Source of the DNA: Zeus faber | Taxonomy: Eukaryota; Chordata; Actinopteri; Zeiformes; Zeidae | Direction of reading: 5' to 3' | NCBI GenBank assembly: GCA_960531495.1 | Contig: OY482863.1 | Coordinates: 5,533,689-5,597,688 of the forward strand | DNA: 64,000 bases | In this document: one piece after another, positions 55,656 through 64,000 of the stretch | Layout: each line of letters starts with the position of its first letter | Position numbering within the stretch: position 1 is the first letter of the stretch | Translations under genes and position numbers: made by a program | Notes under the pieces: generated by a model | Database searches by the model: none | What the model was told of the DNA's origin: nothing | The model's input: the letters and a program-made list of their open reading frames with translations, nothing else

Positions 55656-58560
55656 ATGGGGACCTTCAACACATGCACAGTCAGAGAAGACGGGAGGTTT
55701 GAGGGACTCTCACACTGTGTGGAGAGCAGAGGAGTGGAGATCCTGGGAGTCCAGGAGAACAGAAGGGTGCATGCCGAAATCGACATCAAATACTGCAGGG
55801 TTGACAGTTACACCTTCGTCACCTCCTCAGCGTGGCGAAACGAAGCCCAGGCAGCAACCGGAGGTGTAGAGCTGTTGTTGAGCCCTACACGCTGAATTTG
55901 CTGAATTTGATGCCAGCCCAGTGACAATGACCATGGCAGTGTATTCACCCACCAACCTGGCGTCAGCCCAGGAGGCGGAGAAGTTCTACGGGGACCTGGC
56001 AACAGCAGTCCGTAGCTTCCCAGCTCACAACTTCCTTGCGATTCTGGGTGACTTCAATGCAAGACTGCCTTACTCCTGGAACAAGATCTGATGGCTTCAA
56101 ACACCATGTTCAGGAAGAGAAAAGGCAAAAGATGGACCTTTCAGGACCGGCCCACTGGCATGAAGCGTCAGCTTGACTTCATTCTAGTGAGACGGAAGTG
56201 GAGGAATTCCATCTTGAATGCGGAACCCTATAGCACCTTCAACTCTGTGGGTTCTGACCACCGGGTGGTATCAATGAGAGTTCGGCTGAGCCTCAGGACC
56301 CCAAAACCAAACCCCAGGGCAGCCATGACTGGAGGGCATTCTCTACAAACCCTGAGCTACAGGCCAGATACACAGCAGTGGTCAGGGACCGCGTTCACAT
56401 ACGAGATGTGAAGGAGGAACTGGGCGCAGGGTACATGAAGTTCATGGAAGCAAAGAAGTGGCAACATCGAGGTGTGTACCGGTAATACAGAAGACCAGAA
56501 GCCCCTCAAGATCAAAAGATCCAGATGTCATGGCAGCACGTCGAAAAGGAAAGGACGCAAGCCACGCATTGGGTCAAAACTTGTCCGCAGAATAACGCGA
56601 GACCTTGAAGGAGGCCAAGTGTCTTCTCTTTGCCGAGTATGACAAAAACAGAGGTGAGGTGCTGATGCAAAAAGTCCGCAGAATGGGAGCTGCCCAGGGA
56701 GAACAACAGTACAGCGAATCATGGAGGGTGATCAATGAGATGTGTGGAAGGAAAAGACCGAAAGAAGGACAGGTGGCAGGAAACAGCCCAGAGGAGAAAG
56801 TGACCACTTGGTTAACTCACTTCAGGAAGCTCCTTGGCACACACCAGGCAGTGGAAGGTGCTGAGCAGGAAATACCTGCAGTCCTGGGGGATCTCAACAC
56901 GGATGACGGCCCTTTTACATCGCGGGAATAAGCCAAGGTCAAAGCCTCCCTGAGGCAGGGGAAAGCGGCTGGACCTGACGGCATCCCGCCAGAGGTTATC
57001 AAGAACTGCAGTCTCGATAATTTCATCTTGGAGGTCTGCAACCAGGCTCTAATGGAAAATGTCATGCCGGAAATATGGTCACTCTCACACATCATCCCAG
57101 TACCAAAATCTGGAGATCTCTCAAGACCTGACAATTTCCGTGGTATCAGCCTGACCTGTATCATTGCAAAAATGTTCAACCGCATGATACTAAACAGGAT
57201 ACGGAGTGCTATCGACCCTCACCTCAGGGAAAACCAAAAGGGGTTCCGAGAGGGTAGAACCACCTTAGCCCAGATCCTTGCGTTAAGGAGGATCATCGAA
57301 GAGGTAAAGAGGAACAATCTGGCTGCGGTGATGTGTTTCACGACTTCAAGAAGGCCTTCGAAACCATCCACAGAGGAATGACGTTGAGAATACTCAGGGC
57401 CTACGATGTTCCTCCCAACCTACTCCGTGCCATATGGACCATTTACACGGGAACGAGAGCCCAAGTGACAACGCCGGATGGTAACAGCGAGGAATTCAAC
57501 ATCCAAACCGGAGTACTGCAGGGAGACACCCTAGCCCCCTTCCTTTTCATTATAGTATTGGACTATGCTCTGAGACAAGCCATCAAAGGAAGGGAGCCGG
57601 AGCTCGGCTTCACTATCACCCCCAGAAGGTCCACGAGACACATTACATTACATTTGGCAGACGCTTTTATCCAAAGCGACTTACAATTGTTCAATCACCG
57701 ACGGACGCAGCCATTAGGAGCAATTAGGGGTTAAGTGTCTTGCTCAAGGACACTACAGCATGCTAGCAGGAGGAGCCTGGGATCGAACCAGCAATCTTTA
57801 GATCACTAGACCACCAGCTCTACCGCCTGAGCTACCATCCCCACAGACACCCTGCAGAAACCCTGACAGACCTGGACTATGATGATGACATCTGCCTGCT
57901 ATCTAACAATGTGAAGCAGGCACAGGATCTCCTGACCAGAGTTGAGCTAGAGTGTGCTAAGGTCGGCCTCATGCTAAACGCAAAGAAAACCGAGGTCATG
58001 ACCTTCAACATCCCCCAGGAACACCCACCCCTAATAACAGAAGGCTCAGTGCTAAAAGAGGTCAATGACTTTAAATACCTGGGCGCGTGGGTCGGCTTCA
58101 TGGAAAAGGTCCTTAATGTGAGGAAAGCACTTGCCCGGAGAGCACTGAATGGCATGACCAGTGTGTGGAAATCCAACCTCCCCCGACACATCAAGATCAG
58201 TTTCTTCTCTGCCACCGTGGAGTCCGTTTTCCTATACGGCTGTGAGTGCTGGACACAAACAAAGGCCCTACAGAAGTCCCTGGATGGGTACTACACCAGA
58301 ATGTTACGTGTGGTACTGAACAACCAGGACTAACACATTACCAACCAACGTCTGTATGGGGCACTATAGATAGCAGTAAGGAGGATGAGACTAGCAGGCC
58401 ATTGCCACCGCCATCGAGAACTACCGGCCAAAAAGCTTGTACTGTGGGAACCAACACACGGGCATTAATCAAGAGGACGTCACGCATCTACCTATGTGGA
58501 CGGATGGAGAACAGGGATGACTGGAGACGCCGATGGAAGGCTCGTCTAAGGACGACGTAG
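55656..58560 (+). pseudogene. LINE endonuclease/reverse transcriptase relic
   Basis: Fragments in order: endonuclease start IMGTFNTCTVREDGRF with ILGVQENRRVH (55653-55895); shifted FPAHNFLAILGDFNARL (56010-56075); DFILVRRKWRNS and VGSDHRVVSMRV (56091-56411); a spacer with KCLLFAEYDKNRGEVLMQKV (56605-56931, TAA at 56929); RT entry KAAGPDGIPPEVIKN; then ENQKGFREGRTTLAQILALR (57028-57345); a frameshift in motif A (FHDFKKAFETIHRG at 57336-57377, with His-Asp where the family has Ile-Asp); motif B GVLQGDTLAPFLFIIVLDYA (57510-57569); the V-SINE; then motif C reading YDDDICLLSN where YADD is usual; a C-terminal ESVFLYGCECWTQTKALQ; a stop at 58331; and a shifted tail. It is not functional. Confidence 0.8.
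57642..57844 (-). mobile_element. V-SINE (tRNA-headed SINE) inserted in LINE
   Basis: On the minus strand a tRNA-like head starts GGGGATGGTAGCTCAGGCGG, with an A box (57822-57835) and a B box GGTTCGATCCC (57779-57789). A central core containing CCTTGAGCAAGACACTTAAC follows, characteristic of vertebrate V-SINEs. The 3' tail TAAGTCGCTTTGGATAAAAG, GCGTCTGCCAAATG and TGTAATGT resembles the 3' end of UnaL2-type LINEs with TGTAA repeats. A 6-bp AGACAC flanks it (57636-57641 and 57845-57850), probably the target duplication. It splits the LINE between RT motifs B and C. Length about 200 bp, apparently complete. Confidence 0.88.
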
Positions 58561-58599
58561 AGAGAGAGAGACACACACAGAGATTTATAAATCAAAGTC

Positions 58600-60130
58600 A
58601 CTTTTTTTTACCTGCGATCGCGTGGGCGCGATTGTCGACCTCAGACACCACCAACCAATTTGATCACCCTAACAATTACGAAGAAAATAATATTACTCAG
58701 TTGGAAAAACAATAGATTACCAGATAATCTCAGCACATCCCAATGGTTATATTTATTAATAGCATACACCTCAATGGAAAAAGCTATTGGCAATATCCAA
58801 AAACAAGGTTGATTCTTTTAATAAAATATGGGTTACTTTTATCATGACATAACTTCATCATTTAATACTTGAGTCCTCCTAAGTCGGGGCAATGTCGTGG
58901 TGTTTGGGGCATTTAGGGGTCTTCCTAGTCTCGTCGGGGCTCTGCGGTTGGGTGGGTGCCCAGTGGCTGTGGGGACATCTGTGGCGCTTGGTCATGTGGT
59001 CGTAGGGGGGTCCTGGGACCCACAGGGGTGTTAGGGGGGCCAAGTGGTGGCGCCCGCTCTTTTTCTTGGGTTGAGCTGGCTTGTCTCCGGGAGTGAGGGG
59101 TGGGGGGGTGCTCCTGGGGAAAGCCTGCAGCAGGCAACCATGTGCTGGTTTGAGGCGTGGTTGCGGGTTAGGGGCTCTGGTTGGGGGAGGGGGGTGGGGG
59201 TTGCTGGTTCAGGTTTTGGCCCTGTGGTCGGCGGGTCGGTGGCTGTGCTATGGCGCGGTTCAGTCCTGGGGGGGGTCCGCTTGGCTGCTCCCCGGCCTGC
59301 TGCGCTCCTGCGTTGATCTGGTTGTGCTTCACCTATCTCTCCTAGTGCCAAAACTTATACTCAGTACATACACCACATAATAGGCCTAGGGCTTGCGGGA
59401 TGGGTGGGGTGCCGCTTATGTGGGTGGGGATGTGGCGGGTGGCTGCAATCTTGCCCGTCACACTCCCTTGCCCGTCACACTCCTGCCCAGACGTGCTTCT
59501 CGTCCGTCCCAAAATTTTAATCCCACTCATATTATCTTAGAACACATACTGTACACTTGCACACCAATGCTACTATGAACAACACTCCACCAGACCAGGT
59601 TCTGCAGGGAAGGAGGGGTGCAAGTGATTCGAGTTTGACTTGCTTGAAGGACTCGCACGCCCACACCCCGCAATTTTAACTGCAATTGCCAACAGCACAC
59701 ATTGAGCCCTGGGGTATTCCGGGGGACCGGGTCGCTGGTGGGTCGGGTTGGGGGTGTGGTTGGCCGGGGGGTGGCCGGGTGGGCCCCCTGCTGGCTGGGC
59801 TGGACTCCTTTCGGCTTGCGCCTGGTGGCTCAAGGTGTGCCGTGACCAGGCGTGCTCCCTGGGACTGGGTTATGCACCTCGGGGCCGAGCGTGGGGGGTT
59901 GCTCCACGGGCTTCCGGCTTCTCTGGGGGCCCGGGGTTCTTCCGTGTCCGCGGGGTGGGGTGCTCAGGGCTTTCTTGCAGCCGTGGGGTGTCTATGCAGC
60001 TGCAGAGCTCGGAAAGGCGGGCGGCTTCAGGGCCCTTTCCGCTGCTTTGAGGTGCCACAACATAATACCGACCTTTTACACCAGAACCATTTGTGATCGA
60101 GTCCTGTACACTCACCGGTGAACACCTAAC
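58600..60130 (+). mobile_element. L1/Tx1-like LINE 3' end with long G-rich 3' UTR
   Basis: Just after the RTE-like element the plus strand reads ENNITQLEKQ near 58680, then, through frame changes, SAHPNGYIY, HLNGKSYWQ-like and NKIWVTFIM-like pieces to about 58870, the style of the C-terminus of fish L1/Tx1 ORF2. A G-rich stretch follows for over 1 kb (59000-60060). Its second half (59255-60120) is collinear with 40511-41080, which supports a transposable 3' UTR. Long open frames here are a product of G-richness and have no domain. 5' part and RT are absent. Confidence 0.55.
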
Positions 60131-60198
60131 ACATGGTGGAAGATGTCTGCAAAGTAGCACTGTAAAACCTCATTCATGTCTTTTTTTGGAATAAACAA
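60131..60198. other. short unassigned spacer
   Basis: Separates the L1-like 3' end from the Tc1 fragment. It contains a T8 run near 60180. Confidence 0.3.
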
Positions 60199-60280
60199 GA
60201 CCTGCCGTTTTTGAGATGCTCTGACCCAGTCGTTTCGCCATCATAATTTGGCCCTTGTCAAAGTCGCTCAGAGTCGCTTG
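60199..60280 (-). mobile_element. Tc1-like transposase N-terminal fragment
   Basis: Reading minus, codons give LSDFDKGQIMMAKRLGQSIS followed by KTAG. This is the paired-like helix-turn-helix start of the Tc1 transposase family whose other terminus survives at 30752-30865 and 33664-33693. On plus the segment reads GAGATGCTCTGACCCAGTCG and ATTTGGCCCTTGTCAAAGTC. Only about 27 codons remain. Confidence 0.7.
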
Positions 60281-60943
60281 CTTACACATATATTCTACAG
60301 TCTCATGCAATCATTGTGCTTTGTGTGCCTGGCTGACGGGGCTTTTGGATTTGGGCTGCTGATTTTGGGCTGAGTTGTAGGTCGTGAACGGCAACACAAA
60401 GAACTTGCTGTGTCAATTTGAGGCTCACCAACAGGCAGGGAGGTCGTTGGAAGGGAAAAGTTGTCCAACAACAAAGAGAACGTCAAAGCCCCCTCTCACA
60501 CCTCACAAAGTGATGGCATTGAAGGGTAAATATATATATATTTTTTTCTATCATACGAGGCTGATGTGAAAGATTTTTTAAGCAAGTGTTTCAACTTTTT
60601 GCAAAAAGGTTCAGCAGCAACCAATTACTGCATCATTTTGTGTCACATATGACTGTAGTTTGGTTCAACCCTTCCCCTTCAACCCATTTTGTTTGGTTAA
60701 ATAATTATTACCTTTGTACCCAACATGGATCTTGGAAAGAGCCATCACTTATTATGATTGGCTTCGAAGAAAATCTTATAATTTTTTTTTTTTTTATGAC
60801 ATCTACAATTTTATAGTCAATAGGTAAAAATCGTTGCCAAGGCCGGTCAATAAACAAATAAATGAATTTGGTGCAGGTTTAAATTACCTTTAATTATTGC
60901 TTTTAAATCAAACATGTACTGGGTCTCGTTTATATAATTTCTG

Positions 60944-60981
<38 letters not shown>

Positions 60982-61200
60982 TGTTTTCAGGGCTGGCTAC
61001 AGACCAAAAACCTACCAGAAGAGGATTAAAAATGAAAAAAAGACACTCAAAGACGGGTGGTACATAGCGGAAGAAATTATGGACATCAACATAAAAAACA
61101 AAAGTTCACCTAACTGAACCTTCTTCGGGGTTCCCACGTGTCCTGTAAAACCTGGAAATCCTAAAAATGTTATTATTATATTTGTAGATGAGGGATTCTG
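60281..61200. other. unassigned non-coding DNA
   Basis: No gene was recognised. It contains a (TC)n tract at 60945-60978 and short open frames with no domain. Confidence 0.4.
60945..60978. repeat. (TC)n microsatellite
   Basis: About 14 uninterrupted TC units after CTGCTCTT. Confidence 0.9.
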
Positions 61201-61202
61201 GA

Positions 61203-63272
61203 ATTCAAGATTCAAGATTCAAGATTCAAGATTTTTATTTGTCACATACATATACATACTTCCATACATATATGCAGTGAAATGTAATGCAACGCACCCG
61301 GTGATAGCACACGATAAGTCCTAGGAAAAAGTACAAAAATAAAATAAAATAAAAAGTAGAAAATTCCTTTCTAATAGACCGACTAACTGACTCCTAAAAC
61401 GTAATACAGTAAGTGGAATACTTATAGAATAAGATAAAAAATATATAGAATAAAATACAATAAAAAATAAATTGAAATAAAATGGAATAGGTTGAAGGAA
61501 TATGGCTATGTATATACAGATATGTGCATTTAAAGTGGCATGTGAATTAAAGTGGCATGTGAATGTGAATAGTGTGAGGTAGTGTTTGGGATAATACAGC
61601 ACAGTATACAACAGTACGGCGCAGCAATACGGCATCACGAACAACCCTGAACAGTGATACAGTATGCGGTACAGTATGCTACATACAGTACAGTAGGTAG
61701 TGGAGCCTAGTGCATGGCTCAGTTAGGACCCCTGGTGAGGTCAGCGTTGACAGTTCTGATGGCTTGAGGGAAGAAACTCCGTCTCAGTCTCTCTGTTCTC
61801 GCTGCGTGACTGCGGAGGCGCTTGCCTGACCGCAGCAGCTGAAACAGTCCGTTGTTGGGGTGATGAGGATCCTTCATGATCCTGCAGCTCTGCTACTACA
61901 CCTCCTGGTGTATAACTCCTGCAAGGGGGGGAGGGTAGTTCCAGTGGTACCTTCAGCTGAACGCACCACCCTCTGCAGGGCCCGCCTGTCCTGGGCAGTA
62001 CAGTTCCCAAACCAGGCAGTGATGTTGCCTGTCAGGATGCTCTCCACTGCTCCAGAGTAGAAGGACTTGAGGATCCTCACCGAGACCCGGAATTTCCTCA
62101 GCTGCCTGAGGTGGTAGAGACGCTGCCTCGCCTTTCTCACCAGAGTGTCTGTGTGAACAGTCCATGTTAAGTCCTCTGTGATGTGGACTCCCAGATATCT
62201 GAAGCTGCTCACCCTATCGACAGAAGTCCCATTAATCCACAAGGGCGCGTGCGTCCTCGATTGTGATCCACGCCTAAAGTCCACAATCAGCTCCTTGGTT
62301 TTGCTGACGTTCAGGTGGAGGCTGTTGTCCTGGCACCAGAGTGACAGGTCAGCCACCTCCTGGCGGTAGGCCTTCTCATCGCAGTCGGTGATCAGGCCCA
62401 CGACCACGGTGTCGTCAGCAAACTTGATGATGGTGTTGGAGCTGGACCTGGCCACACAGTCATGTGTGTACAGGGAGTACAGTAGGGGGCTGAGGATGCA
62501 GCCCTGGGGGGATCCTGTGTTCAGGGTGAGGGAGCTTGACATGTACTTCCCCACCTTGACCACCTGGGGGCGGCCTGTGAGGAAGTCCAGGATCCAGGTG
62601 CACAGCGGAGCATTCAATCCTAGCTCCATCGGCTTGACAGCCAGTCTGGTGGGAACTATGGTGTTGAAAGCTGAAGTGTAATCAATGAACAGCATTCTCA
62701 CATAGGCCCCCTTCTGGCCATCCAGGTGCGTGAGCGTGGTGTGCAGTACCTGGGAGACCACGTCATCCGTGGATCTGTTCTGCCGGTACGCGAACTGCAA
62801 CGGGTCCAAGGTGCGGGGGAGGGAGGCGCAGATGTAATCCTTAATCAGCCTCTCGAAACACTTCATGACCACCAAGGTGAGGGCCACCGGACGGTAGTCA
62901 TTCAGGCAGGCAGGAGAGGCGATCTTCGGGACAGGAACGATGGTGGACCTCTTGAAACAGGATGGGACCACTGATTCAGCCAGGGAGATGTTGAATATTG
63001 TGGTGAACACCGGAGCTAGCTGGTTAGCACAGGTCTTCAGTACTCGCCCAGATATGCCCTCTGGGCCCGCAGCTTTCCTGGTGTTCACCCTCATCAAAGC
63101 CCTCCTGACCTCGTGCACGGACACTGAGAGTGCGCGCTCATCCCCAGCGGTGTAACTCCAATTAGCCGGCGAGCTAGCGGTGCTGCTGCCAGACTCAAAC
63201 CGCGCATAAAAGGAGTTCAGTTGGTTGGCCAGGGAGGCGTCCGCACTCGTGGCTGGGGAGGAGCTGCTCTTT
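61203..63272 (-). mobile_element. L2/Rex1-type LINE, copy 2, 5' truncated
   Basis: Same family and orientation as copy 1. The match begins at the heptamer tail (ATTCAAG units at 61203-61230, more units than copy 1) and ends abruptly at GAGGAGCTGCTCTT (63272), equivalent to about 52684 in copy 1. Over the shared ~2.07 kb I count roughly 1.5% substitutions by eye. 5' truncation of this kind is the normal outcome of target-primed reverse transcription. The endonuclease is entirely missing. Confidence 0.88.
61874..63124 (-). pseudogene. LINE reverse transcriptase, truncated copy
   Basis: 416 codons from the first Met at 63124; the frame is in fact open back to the truncation point at 63272. It contains KAAGPEGISGRVLKTCANQ (Asp of the usual PDG replaced by Glu), motif A MLFIDYTSAFNTI, motif B TGSPQGCILSPLLYSLYTHD and motif C FADD at residues 235-238 (62411-62422). 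A one-base deletion near 61884 shifts the frame, so the C-terminal Cys/Arg-rich tail present in copy 1 is replaced by a stop. With neither endonuclease nor tail it is not functional. Confidence 0.85.
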
Positions 63273-64000
63273 TTGTATGAAGTTCGACTGAGGTTAAATA
63301 TTCAAATATTTTCTTCGCTTGTACTTCAGGTGTTTGATGGTGAAATAAATAAAGAATTTCACAGAAATTTCAACAGTTTGTGTTTTTTTTATATATTGCA
63401 TTAGGTAGTATATTGTAGATAAAAAATGCATCTAGCTGCAAATAAGTATTTTAGAGAATGTGTTTTTCAAAAGTACATTTTAAAAGACATTTGAGAAGCT
63501 AGGCATAGCACTTCCTTTGTAAACAACTGTAAACCAAAAACGAGTTCTTACAAGCTGGTGAATTTTAGCAGGTGCTGGTCTCACCAATTGGAACTGGCAA
63601 CTGGTGAGACTAGGAGCTCGTAGCTGGTAATAAGATATTGTAACTGGTGAAAATCTCAGATGGTAACTGGTAAGGATAGGAGTTGGTAGCTGGTGTCACT
63701 TGTAGTAGTAACAGTGTGAGCAACGCAGCTCAAGCTGGTCAAGCTGGTTACCAGCTACCAGCTCGAGCTGGATTTTCCAGCGGGAACAAGCATTGAAAAA
63801 GTGAGTTTTTCCATAAGTGGTGACCTTTAGTTTGTTATCTGTTGTGTCTGACTGTGTTGAACACATTGTTTGGAAATAATGAAATCAGGGAGTTGCACGA
63901 GAACATTTAAGCATTCATTTCTGGGAACCTTCTAGATTTATATAACGTTCTATAAGCATATCAAATTAGTTTTCTGAATATTACTTTTTTTTTTAATATA
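63273..64000. other. non-coding DNA with AGCTGGT-rich repeat
   Basis: 63553-63775 carries many AGCTGGT/ACTGGTAA/TACCAGCT words in both orientations, including GGTTACCAGCTACCAGCTCG at 63747-63766. This is a common fish low-complexity repeat style, possibly part of a DNA transposon end. There is no coding sequence. The rest is AT-rich. Confidence 0.45.

Larger units (their letters stand above)
55075..58570 (+). mobile_element. RTE-like APE-type LINE, degenerate, interrupted by a V-SINE
   Basis: A plus-strand LINE of about 3.3 kb (excluding the SINE). A non-coding 5' region (55075-55600) with long conserved-looking GC-rich sequence is followed by endonuclease and RT coding, then a C-terminal frame ending at 58558 and an AG/AC-rich 3' end. 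Family features include GTFNTCTVREDGRF, the GVQENRRVH catalytic block and a C-terminal DDWRRRWKARLR. It has accumulated deletions, frameshifts and stops. The exact clade (RTE-like or a related APE group) is not certain. Confidence 0.75.

Noticed and set aside
57770-57844. A functional tRNA gene
   Set aside because: The A and B boxes belong to a V-SINE head joined to the V-SINE core and LINE-like tail, and the cloverleaf is degraded.
59044-60121. Overlapping 90-136-codon frames in the G-rich 3' UTR
   Set aside because: Gly/Trp/Val-rich translation of G-rich DNA, open in several frames at once, with no domain.

Overview
This window looks like a stretch of teleost fish nuclear genome. The evidence is the repeat content: a tRNA-headed V-SINE with an UnaL2-type TGTAA tail, L2/Rex1-type and RTE-like LINEs, an L1/Tx1-like remnant, Tc1, Tigger and hAT DNA transposons, a retroviral-type LTR, long CA/GT and GATA microsatellites, AT-rich non-coding DNA, and one CpG-rich, promoter-like island. 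There are no operons and no intact long host gene. Almost all of the recognisable protein coding belongs to transposable elements.

Layout. 1-8.1 kb is mostly unassigned AT-rich DNA and ends in a 3' retroviral fragment (polypurine tract plus a 239-bp LTR at 7850-8088). 8.1-15.8 kb holds degenerate repeats and an internally deleted L2/Rex1-type LINE fragment (10.57-11.17 kb, minus). Near 16 kb is a compact gene-like unit: an ETS/CRE element (16362-16375), a 99-codon acidic reading frame on the minus strand with a poly(A) signal, and a divergent exon-like frame ending in GTAAGT on the plus strand. 17.4-23.2 kb is a patchwork of hAT-like non-autonomous remnants. 25.7-29.7 kb is the most gene-like part. 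A CpG-rich island and a 0.6-kb C/T tract surround a minus-strand first exon (27592-27661) that encodes a signal peptide and ends in a phase-1 GTAAGA donor. Two direct copies of a ~0.78-kb block flank this island. If the exon is real, the sequence below 27.5 kb is probably the first intron of a secreted or membrane protein gene, and the sequence above 28.5 kb is its upstream flank.

30.7-33.7 kb is a three-level nest: a Tc1-like remnant is split by a complete but dead hAT element (8-bp target duplication), and the hAT is itself split by a solo-LTR-like insertion (4-bp duplication). 34.75-35.23 kb is a Tigger-type element with perfect 18-bp ends. 36.6-48.3 kb has scattered RTE-like and L1-like fragments, microsatellites, an interstitial telomere-like array abutting a perfect palindrome, and a (GATA)n array. 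48.5-63.3 kb is LINE-dense: an L1/Tx1-like remnant, a near full-length L2/Rex1-type LINE (50.6-54.15 kb, minus), an RTE-like LINE broken by a V-SINE (55.1-58.6 kb, plus), an L1-like 3' end with a long G-rich tail (58.6-60.1 kb), and a second, 5'-truncated copy of the L2/Rex1-type LINE (61.2-63.3 kb, minus).

Clade names come from recognisable motifs read by eye, without database searches. The host gene at 27.6 kb could not be named.
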